A stretch of DNA of 5,729 nt from Micrococcales bacterium (lineage in GTDB: Bacteria; Actinomycetota; Actinomycetes; Actinomycetales; Dermatophilaceae). Where the stretch lies: the NCBI GenBank assembly GCA_030452775.1, contig JAKDLQ010000151.1:1-5729 (forward strand), written 5' to 3'. The notes beneath the pieces were generated by a model. It was not told the DNA's origin, searched no databases, and worked only from the letters and a program-made list of their open reading frames with translations. Positions 1 through 5,721 of this stretch are shown here, in pieces; the stretch's first letter is position 1; each line of letters starts with the position of its first letter. The translations under genes and the position numbers were made by a program.

Positions 1-69
1 TGCTCGGTGGCCGGGCGCCTTTTGCCCCGCCGCAACACATCGAACCGCAGGAGTGGGGGTGGGGGATGG

Positions 70-1773
70 TCAGCTCAGGCCGATGACGCGGCCTTCGGCG
101 TCGAGGTCGACGCGCTCGGCGTTCGGCGAGGACCCGAGTCCGGGCATGGTGCTCATGTCGCCGCAGATCGCGTAGACGTAGCCTGCACCCACGGCCGCCC
201 GGACCTCCCGGACCGGCATCCGCCAGCCGGTCGGCGCCCCCTTCAGGGTGGGGTCCGACGAGATCGACAGGTGGGTCTTGGCGATGACGACCGGGAGTTG
301 ACCGAAGCCGAGTCGCTCGTACTCGGCGAGGGCCCTCTCGGCGGGCCGGGACACGTCGATCCCGTCGGCGCCGTAGATCTGCGTCGCGATCCGTTCGATC
401 TTGTCGCGCAGCGGCAACTCGAGAGGGTAGAGGTACTCGAAGTGGCTAGGCTCGTCCGCTGCTTCCTCGACGGCCTGGGCGAGTGCGTGCGCGCCCGCGC
501 CGCCGTCGGGGACGTGGGTACTGGCGGCGACCTTGACGCCCAGCTCGTCGCAGAGCCGGCGGATGACATCGTGCTCGGACGGGTGGTCCTGGGGGAAGGC
601 GTTGATGGCGACGACCGGCGTGGTGCCGAAGCGCTGCACGATCTCGATGTGCTTGCGCAGGTTGGGTAGTCCCGCCTCGACGTCCTCTGGGTGCTCCTCG
701 AGCAGTCCGTCGGGAAGCGGCCGCCCGGCCCTGATCTGGTAGCGCCCGGAGTGCGCTTTCAGCGCCCGCACGGTCGTCACGATGACGGCCGCGTCGGGCA
801 CGAGCCCGCTGACTCGGCACTTGACGTCGAAGAACCGTTCGGCGCCCATGTCGGCCCCGAAGCCGGCCTCGGTGATGACGTAGTCACTGCCGCGCATCCC
901 GATGAGGTCGGCAACGACGGATGATGCCCCCGTCGCGATGTTGCCGAACGGCCCGCAGTGGATGATCGCCGGGCCTCCCTCGGTGGTCTGGAGCAGGTTG
1001 GGGTTGAGGGCATCGCGCAGGATCGCGGCCATCGCCCCGGCGGCGCCGAGGTCGTCGGCGCTGACGCTCTCGCCCTCGGTGGTGTAGCCGATGACGATGC
1101 GCCCGAGCCGGGATCTCAGGTCCTGGGGGGAGGTCGCGAGCGCCATGAGGACCATCACCTCGCTCGCGGCGGTGATATCGAAGCCGGTCTGGCGCGTCAC
1201 ACCGTCCACCCGTCCGCCGAGCCCGATGACGATGTGGCGCAGGGTGCGGTCGTTGACGTCCATGACCCGGCGCCACGTGATGTTGCGCACGTCGATGCCG
1301 AGCTTGTTGCCGTGGTGCAGATGGTTGTCGACCATGGCGGCGAGGAGGTTGTGGGCGGCGGTGATGGCGTGGAAGTCGCCGGTGAGGTGCAGGTTGAGCC
1401 GCTCCATCGGCACGACCTGGCTGTATCCGCCGCCGGATGCGCCGCCCTTGATGCCGAAGGTCGGTCCCATCGATGGCTGGCGCAGAGCCACCACGGCCCG
1501 CTTGCCGCGCTCTATCAGTCCCTGCGCGAGGCCCACGGCGGTCGTCGTCTTCCCCTCGCCGAGGGGGGTCGGTGTGATGGCGGTGACGACGATGTACTTG
1601 CTCGCATGGCCCCCCGCCGGCTCGTCGAGGACGTCGAGGTCGATCTTCGCGGCGTCGCGCCCGTAGTGCTCGAGGTGCTCGGTGTCGATGTCCAACTGTG
1701 CCGCGATCTCGTCCATCGGTCGTAGGGTCGTTGCGTTTGCGATGTCAAGGTCGCTCGGTAGGGGTGTGCTCAT
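70..1773 (-). CDS. fhs: Formate--tetrahydrofolate ligase (10-formyl-THF synthetase)
   Basis: This cytoplasmic one-carbon enzyme joins formate to tetrahydrofolate using ATP, giving 10-formyl-THF for purine synthesis and initiator-tRNA formylation. The 567-residue product is close to the usual family length of about 555-560, so it looks intact. The P-loop TPTPLGEGKTTT is at residues 67-78. The family signature LRQPSMGPTFGIKGG is at 97-111, with Arg98 aligning with the catalytic arginine of characterised enzymes, followed by SGGGYSQVVPME (113-124) and TGDFHAI (131-137). The C-terminal GDMSTMPGLGSSP (538-550) matches the usual GDxxTMPGLxxxP. The ATG at 1773 is preferred because homologues begin with a similar lead (DIANATTLRP) and a weak purine-rich GGATCAAGG lies just upstream. 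The frame stays open to 1905, but that extension resembles nothing I know. The gene is divergent from dinG. No folD or other folate gene is in view. Identification is firm; the exact start is slightly less so. Confidence 0.97.
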   Translation of the reverse strand: MSTPLPSDLDIANATTLRPMDEIAAQLDIDTEHLEHYGRDAAKIDLDVLDEPAGGHASKYIVVTAITPTPLGEGKTTTAVGLAQGLIERGKRAVVALRQPSMGPTFGIKGGASGGGYSQVVPMERLNLHLTGDFHAITAAHNLLAAMVDNHLHHGNKLGIDVRNITWRRVMDVNDRTLRHIVIGLGGRVDGVTRQTGFDITAASEVMVLMALATSPQDLRSRLGRIVIGYTTEGESVSADDLGAAGAMAAILRDALNPNLLQTTEGGPAIIHCGPFGNIATGASSVVADLIGMRGSDYVITEAGFGADMGAERFFDVKCRVSGLVPDAAVIVTTVRALKAHSGRYQIRAGRPLPDGLLEEHPEDVEAGLPNLRKHIEIVQRFGTTPVVAINAFPQDHPSEHDVIRRLCDELGVKVAASTHVPDGGAGAHALAQAVEEAADEPSHFEYLYPLELPLRDKIERIATQIYGADGIDVSRPAERALAEYERLGFGQLPVVIAKTHLSISSDPTLKGAPTGWRMPVREVRAAVGAGYVYAICGDMSTMPGLGSSPNAERVDLDAEGRVIGLS

Positions 1774-1823
1774 GCCTTGATCCAACCGCATGCCATCGGC
1801 GCAGGGCAATGGTGTCGAGGGTG

Positions 1824-1829
1824 ACGATA
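1824..1829 (-). promoter_or_regulatory. fhs: Candidate -10 element for fhs
   Basis: Read on the minus strand this is TATCGT, fitting the actinobacterial TANNNT -10 pattern. It would place the transcript start near 1817 and give a 5' leader of roughly 45 nt before the fhs ATG. I see no convincing -35 box at the right spacing. One hexamer in GC-rich DNA is weak evidence. Confidence 0.3.
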
Positions 1830-1886
1830 AGTCTCGACGCGCGCACCGCGGGTCCGGGGGCGCGATCCCTGCCGAGGGGCGACCAT

Positions 1887-1901
1887 CCACCTCGAAGGTG
1901 G
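1887..1901. repeat. Small perfect hairpin plus longer inverted pair
   Basis: CCACCT-CGA-AGGTGG forms a perfect 6-bp stem with a 3-nt loop. The right arm is part of GGTGGCCA (1897-1904), which has an exact inverted partner TGGCCACC at 1947-1954, enclosing 58 bp in total. CCATCC occurs on both sides of the hairpin. It could be a protein-binding palindrome or one end of a small repeat element. The stem is short enough to arise by chance at this GC content. Confidence 0.4.
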
Positions 1902-1955
1902 CCATCCGTACTCAAGGAAGCGATATACCGTCACCCTGAGCACAGCTGGCCACCA

Positions 1956-2054
1956 CGAGATGTCATCGCCTCCGTGGGCCGGGGGTCGCCACGTCATGGC
2001 CGGTCTGCCTGTGTCTGCCAGGGGCCGAGATGTCGTCGCCTCCGTGGGCTGGGG
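1956..2054. repeat. 29-bp direct repeat, two copies 70 bp apart
   Basis: Copy one (1956-1984) and copy two (2026-2054) both begin CGAGATGTC and share the core TCGCCTCCGTGGGC. They agree at 27 of 29 positions; the differences are A to G at 1965/2035 and C to T at 1980/2050. The offset is exactly 70 bp. Copy two ends 43 bp before the dinG ATG and lies upstream of the proposed -10, so it could be a tandem regulatory site. It could equally be a duplicated remnant of a dispersed repeat. The 41-bp spacer is not obviously related to the sequence after copy two. Confidence 0.85.
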
Positions 2055-2063
2055 ACGACGGCC

Positions 2064-2091
2064 TTCGATGCCACGCCCAGCGGCATACGCT
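2064..2091 (+). promoter_or_regulatory. dinG: Candidate leaderless promoter of dinG
   Basis: TACGCT at 2086-2091 fits the actinobacterial -10 pattern TANNNT and ends 6 nt before the A of the dinG ATG (2098). Transcription would therefore start at or within a base of the start codon. This agrees with the lack of any Shine-Dalgarno sequence in the preceding 20 nt. A poor -35 candidate, TTCGAT, sits at 2064-2069 with a 16-bp spacer. Confidence 0.5.
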
Positions 2092-2097
2092 GACGCC

Positions 2098-4344
2098 ATG
2101 GCGCCACGACCACCGCTCGATGACCTCCTCCATGCCGCGGTGGGCGCGGTCGGCGGCGTCGAGCGGCCGGGCCAGGCGCAGATGGCCGAGGCGGTCGCGT
2201 ATGCGATCGATGCCGACGAGCATCTCCTCGTCCAGGCCGGAACGGGCACCGGCAAGTCGCTCGCCTACCTCGTTCCGGCCGTTGCGCACGCCTTCGCCGG
2301 TGGGCACCCGTCCGTCGTCGCCACGGCCACGCTGGCGCTGCAGGCCCAGATCGTCGACCGGGACATGCCGCGGGTCGCGGACGCGCTGGCGCCGCTGCTC
2401 GGGCGCCGACCCACGTATGCGCTGGTCAAGGGCAGGCGCAACTACGTCTGCCTCAACAAGCTTCAGGGCGGATTCCCCGACGATGAGGAGGCACTGCTGA
2501 GCGTCGGGCAGGTCGACCCCTTCGCCGGGTGGCTCGGCAAGCAGGTGGTGCGGCTGCGTCAGTGGGCAGACGAGACGGAGTCGGGGGACCGCGACGAGCT
2601 GGTCCCCGGAGTGTCCGAGCGGGCTTGGCGGCAGGTGTCGGTCTCGGCGCAGGAGTGCCTGGGCGGCAGGTGCCCCCTCGTCACCGAGTGCTTCGTCGAG
2701 CGGGCACGCGAGGCGGCCAGGGAGGTCGATGTCATCGTGACCAACCACTCCTTCATGGCGATCGACAGCTTCGAGGGTCGCCAGATGCTCCCGCACCACG
2801 ACGTCCTCGTCATCGACGAGGCGCACGAGCTCGTCGACCGGGTGACCGCGACGATCACCGACGAGCTCACCAGCTCGATGGTCACGACGGCCGCAAAGAA
2901 GGCCGGCCGCCTCTCGGAGAAGACCACGCCGCTCGAGGAGGCAGCAGAGCTGTTCGCAGCCGCCCTGGACCCTCTCGATGAGGGTCGGCTCCTCGGCCTC
3001 CCCGACTCGCTCGTGTTGGCGCTGTCCCGGATCCGGGACACCGCCCGGGTTGTGCAGAGCGACCTCAAGCCGGCTCCGCTGGAGGACGGGGACGGTGGGC
3101 GTCAGGTCGCCCGGGCCGCGATCGACGACGTGCACGAGACCGCCGAGCGGATCCTCGAGGAGCGCGAGCTCGACGTCGTCTGGCTTGCGCAGGAGCAGCG
3201 TCGCGGACCGGTGCTTCGAGTCGCCCCGAGGAGTGTGGCCATGCTCGTGCGCGACAAGATCTTCGCCGATCGGACCGTCGTGTTGACCTCGGCGACCCTG
3301 GAGCTCGGCGGGAGCTTCGATGCCGTCGCCGGCAACGTCGGGCTGCGCGGCGAGGGCGCGCCCGCATGGCAGGGCCTCGACGTCGGCAGCCCGTTCGACT
3401 ACCCGAGGCAGGCGATCGCGTATGTCGCCGCGCACCTGCCCCCGCCGGGGCGAGACGGTGCGAGCGAGGAGAGTCTCGATGAGATCGAGGCCCTCGTCCG
3501 GGCGGCCGGGGGCCGCACCCTCGGCCTCTTCTCGTCGATGCGCGCGGCGCAGCGCGCGGCCGAGGAGATGCGAGACCGGTTCGGCGACGACATCCCGGTG
3601 CTGTGCCAGGGCGAAGACCAGATCTCGACGCTGGTGCGCCGGTTCGCCCGCGAGGCACGCACCTGCCTCTTCGGCACACTCACGTTGTGGCAGGGCGTCG
3701 ATGTCCCGGGATCCTCGTGCCAGCTCGTCATCATCGACCGCATCCCCTTCCCGCGGCCGGACGACCCCCTCGCCTCCGCACGGTCCCAGGCGATCGCCAG
3801 GATGGGCGGCAACGGCTTCATGGCCGTGTCCGCGACGCACGCGGCCCTGCGTCTGGCCCAGGGAGCCGGCCGTCTCGTGCGCCGGTCCGACGATCGGGGC
3901 GTGGTGGCCTTCCTCGACTCGCGGATGATCACGGCCCGGTATGCGGGCTTCCTGCAACGGTCGCTGCCCCCCTTCTGGCCCACCACGGACAAAGCGATGG
4001 TCCTCGCGGCACTCCGGCGGCTCGACGAGATAGCTGCCGAGCCGCTGCCGGTCCCGGAACCTGCCCTGCGCACGCTCACCGGGGCCGCGACGAGTGACCC
4101 GACTGATGGCACCGAGCACCCACGCCCGGTGGCATCCGCCCCGCCCGTCGCCGAGTCGGCGCGAAGTGGCGTCTCGGCGGGGCATCCGTGGAGCAGGGAG
4201 CAGGACGAGGAGTTGCGCGACGCCGCCGAGTCGGGGATGCGGATCGACGAGCTCGTCGACCATTTCGAGCTGCCTGAGGAGGTCATCTCCGCCCGGCTCA
4301 CACAGCTCGACCTCACCCTTGCCAGCGGTGCCCGCTTCGAATGA
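2098..4344 (+). CDS. dinG: DinG-type ATP-dependent DNA helicase (XPD/Rad3 family, iron-sulfur)
   Basis: This superfamily 2 helicase of the DinG/XPD group unwinds DNA 5' to 3' and acts on forks, R-loops and unusual structures. In the 748-residue product, Walker A AGTGTGKS is at residues 47-54. Four iron-sulfur cysteines lie at 118, 187, 192 and 198 (YVCLNK, then ECLGGRCPLVTEC). Motif II VIDEAHE is at 238-244, TSAT at 397-400, LFSSMRAA at 477-484, WQGVDVPG at 531-538 and QGAGRLVRR at 588-596. As recalled, it matches Mycobacterium tuberculosis DinG closely, including YVAAHLPPPGRDG at 442-454. It is longer than that protein's roughly 664 residues because of a C-terminal tail: a Pro/Ala-rich linker (about 650-696) and a helical segment WSREQDEELRDAAESGM onward (698-742). 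That segment resembles the small SANT/HTH-like domains at the ends of some actinobacterial helicases. The ATG at 2098 is chosen because family similarity begins there and a -10 sits just upstream. The gene is followed by the minisatellite, then holA in the same direction. Confidence 0.95.
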   Translation: MAPRPPLDDLLHAAVGAVGGVERPGQAQMAEAVAYAIDADEHLLVQAGTGTGKSLAYLVPAVAHAFAGGHPSVVATATLALQAQIVDRDMPRVADALAPLLGRRPTYALVKGRRNYVCLNKLQGGFPDDEEALLSVGQVDPFAGWLGKQVVRLRQWADETESGDRDELVPGVSERAWRQVSVSAQECLGGRCPLVTECFVERAREAAREVDVIVTNHSFMAIDSFEGRQMLPHHDVLVIDEAHELVDRVTATITDELTSSMVTTAAKKAGRLSEKTTPLEEAAELFAAALDPLDEGRLLGLPDSLVLALSRIRDTARVVQSDLKPAPLEDGDGGRQVARAAIDDVHETAERILEERELDVVWLAQEQRRGPVLRVAPRSVAMLVRDKIFADRTVVLTSATLELGGSFDAVAGNVGLRGEGAPAWQGLDVGSPFDYPRQAIAYVAAHLPPPGRDGASEESLDEIEALVRAAGGRTLGLFSSMRAAQRAAEEMRDRFGDDIPVLCQGEDQISTLVRRFAREARTCLFGTLTLWQGVDVPGSSCQLVIIDRIPFPRPDDPLASARSQAIARMGGNGFMAVSATHAALRLAQGAGRLVRRSDDRGVVAFLDSRMITARYAGFLQRSLPPFWPTTDKAMVLAALRRLDEIAAEPLPVPEPALRTLTGAATSDPTDGTEHPRPVASAPPVAESARSGVSAGHPWSREQDEELRDAAESGMRIDELVDHFELPEEVISARLTQLDLTLASGARFE

Positions 4345-4393
4345 CCTGCCCCCGTTGCCCGGAGACCCATCCGAGTCATCCCGAGTCATCCCA

Positions 4394-4416
4394 GTGACCC
4401 AGGCGACCCGGGTCAC
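4394..4416 (+). other. Hairpin at the start of the minisatellite
   Basis: GTGACCC (4394-4400) and GGGTCAC (4410-4416) are perfect inverted arms of 7 bp with a 9-nt loop, 50 bp after the dinG stop codon. It could help end or stabilise the dinG transcript, but no T-tract follows, so it is not a standard intrinsic terminator. Being built from repeat units, it may be incidental. Confidence 0.35.
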
Positions 4417-4418
4417 CC

Positions 4419-4475
4419 GGGCCATCGGGGCCATCGGGGCCATCGGGGCCATCGGGGCCATCGGGGCCATCGGGG
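4419..4475 (+). other. Predicted G-quadruplex array 1 (GGGG tracts)
   Basis: On the plus strand, GGGG tracts lie at 4427-4430, 4436-4439, 4445-4448, 4454-4457, 4463-4466 and 4472-4475, each pair separated by exactly CCATC. They are preceded by GGG at 4419-4421 with the same loop. This meets the usual G3+N1-7 pattern several times over with four-layer tracts. Competing GGCC duplex pairing between units is possible. The G-strand is the coding-sense strand for both neighbours, so an RNA reading through from dinG would also carry it. Confidence 0.65.
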
Positions 4476-4508
4476 CCATCCGAGTCCTCCCGGGTCACCT
4501 GGCCATCT

Positions 4509-4574
4509 GGGCCATCTGGGCCACCCGGGTCGCCTGGGTCACTTGGGTTACCCGGGTCGTCTGGGCCACCTGGG
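4509..4574 (+). other. Predicted G-quadruplex array 2 (GGG tracts)
   Basis: Eight GGG tracts occur at a strict 9-nt period: 4509-4511, 4518-4520, 4527-4529, 4536-4538, 4545-4547, 4554-4556, 4563-4565 and 4572-4574. All loops are 6 nt. Loop sequences vary while the G-tracts are kept, so the tracts are better preserved than the rest of the unit. It ends 45 bp before the holA start. Loops containing CCC could pair with G-tracts as ordinary hairpins and compete. Confidence 0.55.
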
Positions 4575-4606
4575 CGTGTGTCATCACCTGGGCCACTCGG
4601 CCGTGG

Positions 4607-4612
4607 CAGAGT
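4607..4612 (+). promoter_or_regulatory. holA: Candidate -10 element for a leaderless holA transcript
   Basis: CAGAGT lies 7 nt before the A of the holA ATG (4620). It resembles the actinobacterial -10 consensus except for C in place of the first T. No Shine-Dalgarno sequence precedes the ATG, so leaderless initiation is plausible. No -35 is recognisable, because the upstream DNA is minisatellite. Evidence is weak. Confidence 0.3.
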
Positions 4613-4619
4613 TGCGGCC

Positions 4620-5579
4620 ATGAGCCCTGCCGCGTTTCCTGCGCTCACCCTGGTGTCGGGGCCGGAGGAGGTCCTCGCCGACCGGGCGATCGCGACCCTG
4701 ATCGACCAGGCACGGGCGTCGGGCGCCGATGTGGTGCGCCTCGAGGCGACGGCCTACGAGCCCGGGGCGCTCCGCATCCATGCCAGCCCCTCCCTCTTCG
4801 GGGGTGAGACGTGCATCATCGTGCGCGGTCTGCACGAGGCGTCCGACGAGCTACAGGCCGACCTGCTCTCCCTCCTGGCCGCTCCAGCGTCCGAGGTTCA
4901 CCTCGTCGTCGCGCACGCTTCGGGAAACCGAGGCAAGAAGGTTCTCGATGCCATGCGGAAGCAGGACGCCGTCGTGATCGAGTGCCCTGCGATCAAGTCC
5001 GATCGGGACAAGTCGGACTTCGTCCACAAGGAGTTCACGCGAGCGCGACGCACCATCACCTCGGAGGGCGTGCGGGCCCTCGTCGAGGCCGTCGGGCAGG
5101 ATGTTCGCGAGCTTGCGGCGGCCTGCGCCCAGCTCGTCGCCGACACCGAAGGCACGATCACCGACGCGGTCGTGGACACCTACCACGGCGGCAAGGTGGA
5201 GGCGACCGGCTTCCGAGTCGCCGACGCCGTGGTCGCGGGCCGGACCGGGGATGCCCTGCGCCTGCTGCGCCACGCCATCGGCAGCGGCGTCGACCCGGTC
5301 CCCATCGTGGCCGTCCTCGCGATGCAGCTACGCCAGCTGATCAAGGTCGGAGCCGCCGGCCGGGGCAGCTCCAACCAGCTCGCGTCCTCGCTGGGAATGG
5401 CCCCGTGGCAGGTCGACAAGGCCCGTCGCTCGGTCGGTCACTGGAGTCCCGAAGGGCTCGCCGTCGCCGTGCAGGCGGTCGCCGCCGCGGACGCGGAGGT
5501 CAAAGGCGGCGGCAGGGACCCCGTCTATGCCGTCGAGCGCGCCGTCCTCACCGTCACCCGCGCCCGAGGGATCCGCTGA
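4620..5579 (+). CDS. holA: DNA polymerase III subunit delta (clamp loader)
   Basis: The delta subunit is the wrench of the clamp loader: it binds the beta sliding clamp and opens it so that the replisome can load onto primed DNA. The 319-residue product is about the length of actinobacterial HolA proteins. The N-terminal AAA+-like domain starts LTLVSGPEEVLADRAI (9-24), where a true P-loop is absent, as expected for delta, which does not hydrolyse ATP. SPSLFGGETCIIVRG (57-70) matches the region between the first strands of the family. VKGGGRDPVYAVERAVL (294-310) near the C-terminus and the helical collar segment SGVDPVPIVAVLAMQLRQL (222-240) are further family marks. The ATG at 4620 fits the family start; the open frame extends 14 codons upstream into minisatellite and is not conserved-looking. 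It is co-oriented with dinG, 275 bp downstream. Nothing is truncated. Confidence 0.93.
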   Translation: MSPAAFPALTLVSGPEEVLADRAIATLIDQARASGADVVRLEATAYEPGALRIHASPSLFGGETCIIVRGLHEASDELQADLLSLLAAPASEVHLVVAHASGNRGKKVLDAMRKQDAVVIECPAIKSDRDKSDFVHKEFTRARRTITSEGVRALVEAVGQDVRELAAACAQLVADTEGTITDAVVDTYHGGKVEATGFRVADAVVAGRTGDALRLLRHAIGSGVDPVPIVAVLAMQLRQLIKVGAAGRGSSNQLASSLGMAPWQVDKARRSVGHWSPEGLAVAVQAVAAADAEVKGGGRDPVYAVERAVLTVTRARGIR

Positions 5580-5610
5580 GGGCAAGGCCGGCACGGCGGC
5601 ATACGGCGGC

Positions 5611-5658
5611 ACAGGACGGCATGCGGGGGAACAGGGCGAAACAGGACGGCATGCGGGG
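5611..5658. repeat. 18-bp direct repeat downstream of holA
   Basis: ACAGGACGGCATGCGGGG occurs exactly at 5611-5628 and 5641-5658, an offset of 30 bp. Related pieces such as ACGGCGGCAT and ACGGCGGCAC just upstream (about 5593-5612) give the area a rough 10-bp rhythm. It lies 31 bp after the holA stop in otherwise featureless sequence. I see no terminator-like hairpin with a T-tract in 5580-5729. Confidence 0.8.
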
Positions 5659-5715
5659 ATGGGCGGACAACACACCGAGCACCCGGCAACTCCAATCAGC
5701 TATTACTGGCAGGTG

Positions 5716-5721
5716 TTGACG
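5716..5721 (+). promoter_or_regulatory. Possible -35 box at the window edge
   Basis: TTGACG sits in a locally less GC-rich stretch (about 5690-5729) at the right end. It would suit a -35 element, but any matching -10 lies outside the window. No gene start is visible, so this is a low-confidence note. Confidence 0.2.

Larger units (their letters stand above)
1774..2097. other. Divergent intergenic region between fhs and dinG
   Basis: This 324-bp stretch separates two divergent genes and must hold both sets of expression signals. Several frames are open across it, but none shows a recognisable protein, a good ribosome site or a family match, so I call no gene. It contains a small hairpin (1887-1901), an inverted pair GGTGGCCA/TGGCCACC (1897-1904 and 1947-1954), a 29-bp direct repeat (1956-1984 and 2026-2054), and a 7-bp direct repeat GTCTGCC (2003-2009 and 2013-2019). 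I see no riboswitch-like fold and no LexA-type palindrome. The density of repeats suggests part of it may be a dispersed intergenic element, which only a whole-genome search could show. Confidence 0.8.
4365..4600. repeat. 9-bp-period minisatellite filling the dinG-holA spacer
   Basis: About 26 tandem units with consensus G[T/C]CA[T/C]CNGG occupy nearly the whole intergenic region, starting about 20 bp after the dinG stop and ending 19 bp before the holA start. Six units, GCCATCGGG, are perfect and consecutive (starting at 4421, 4430, 4439, 4448, 4457 and 4466), with a seventh partial copy at 4475. Units on both sides are diverged, and single-base phase shifts occur near 4384 and 4493. A higher-order 27-bp repeat appears as ACCCGGGTCGCCTGGG (4523-4538) and ACCCGGGTCGTCTGGG (4550-4565). 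Homogeneous centre with decayed edges is what replication slippage produces. The unit contains no stop in any frame, which explains the spurious open frames across it. It is not a CRISPR array, because the units are too short and have no spacers. Confidence 0.93.

Noticed and set aside
13..27. Hairpin GGGC/GCCC as terminator of fhs
   Set aside because: The stem is only 4 bp with a 7-nt loop and no T-tract follows in the fhs direction.
41..56. TCGAAC half-site as a LexA box
   Set aside because: The inverted half GTTCG is missing at the required spacing and the site lies downstream of fhs, not in a promoter. No LexA palindrome was found upstream of dinG either.
958..1725. A 255-residue plus-strand open frame opposite fhs
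   Set aside because: It is a shadow of the fhs codon bias, with no recognisable motif and no ribosome site.
1774..1905. N-terminal extension of fhs to 1791 or 1905
   Set aside because: The extra residues are unlike the family start and no ribosome site precedes either codon. The start at 1773 gives the expected length.
1960..2097. N-terminal extension of dinG from ATG 1960
   Set aside because: The added sequence would be encoded by the 29-bp direct repeats and the promoter. Similarity to DinG proteins starts at 2098.
1963..4479. An 838-residue open frame on the minus strand across dinG
   Set aside because: It is antisense to a clearly conserved helicase, begins with a Met-Ala-Pro run produced by the 9-bp repeat, and shows no known domain. 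Long antisense frames are expected in GC-rich genes.
4421..4600. Repeat array as a CRISPR
   Set aside because: The units are 9 bp, contiguous and without spacers, and no cas gene is present.
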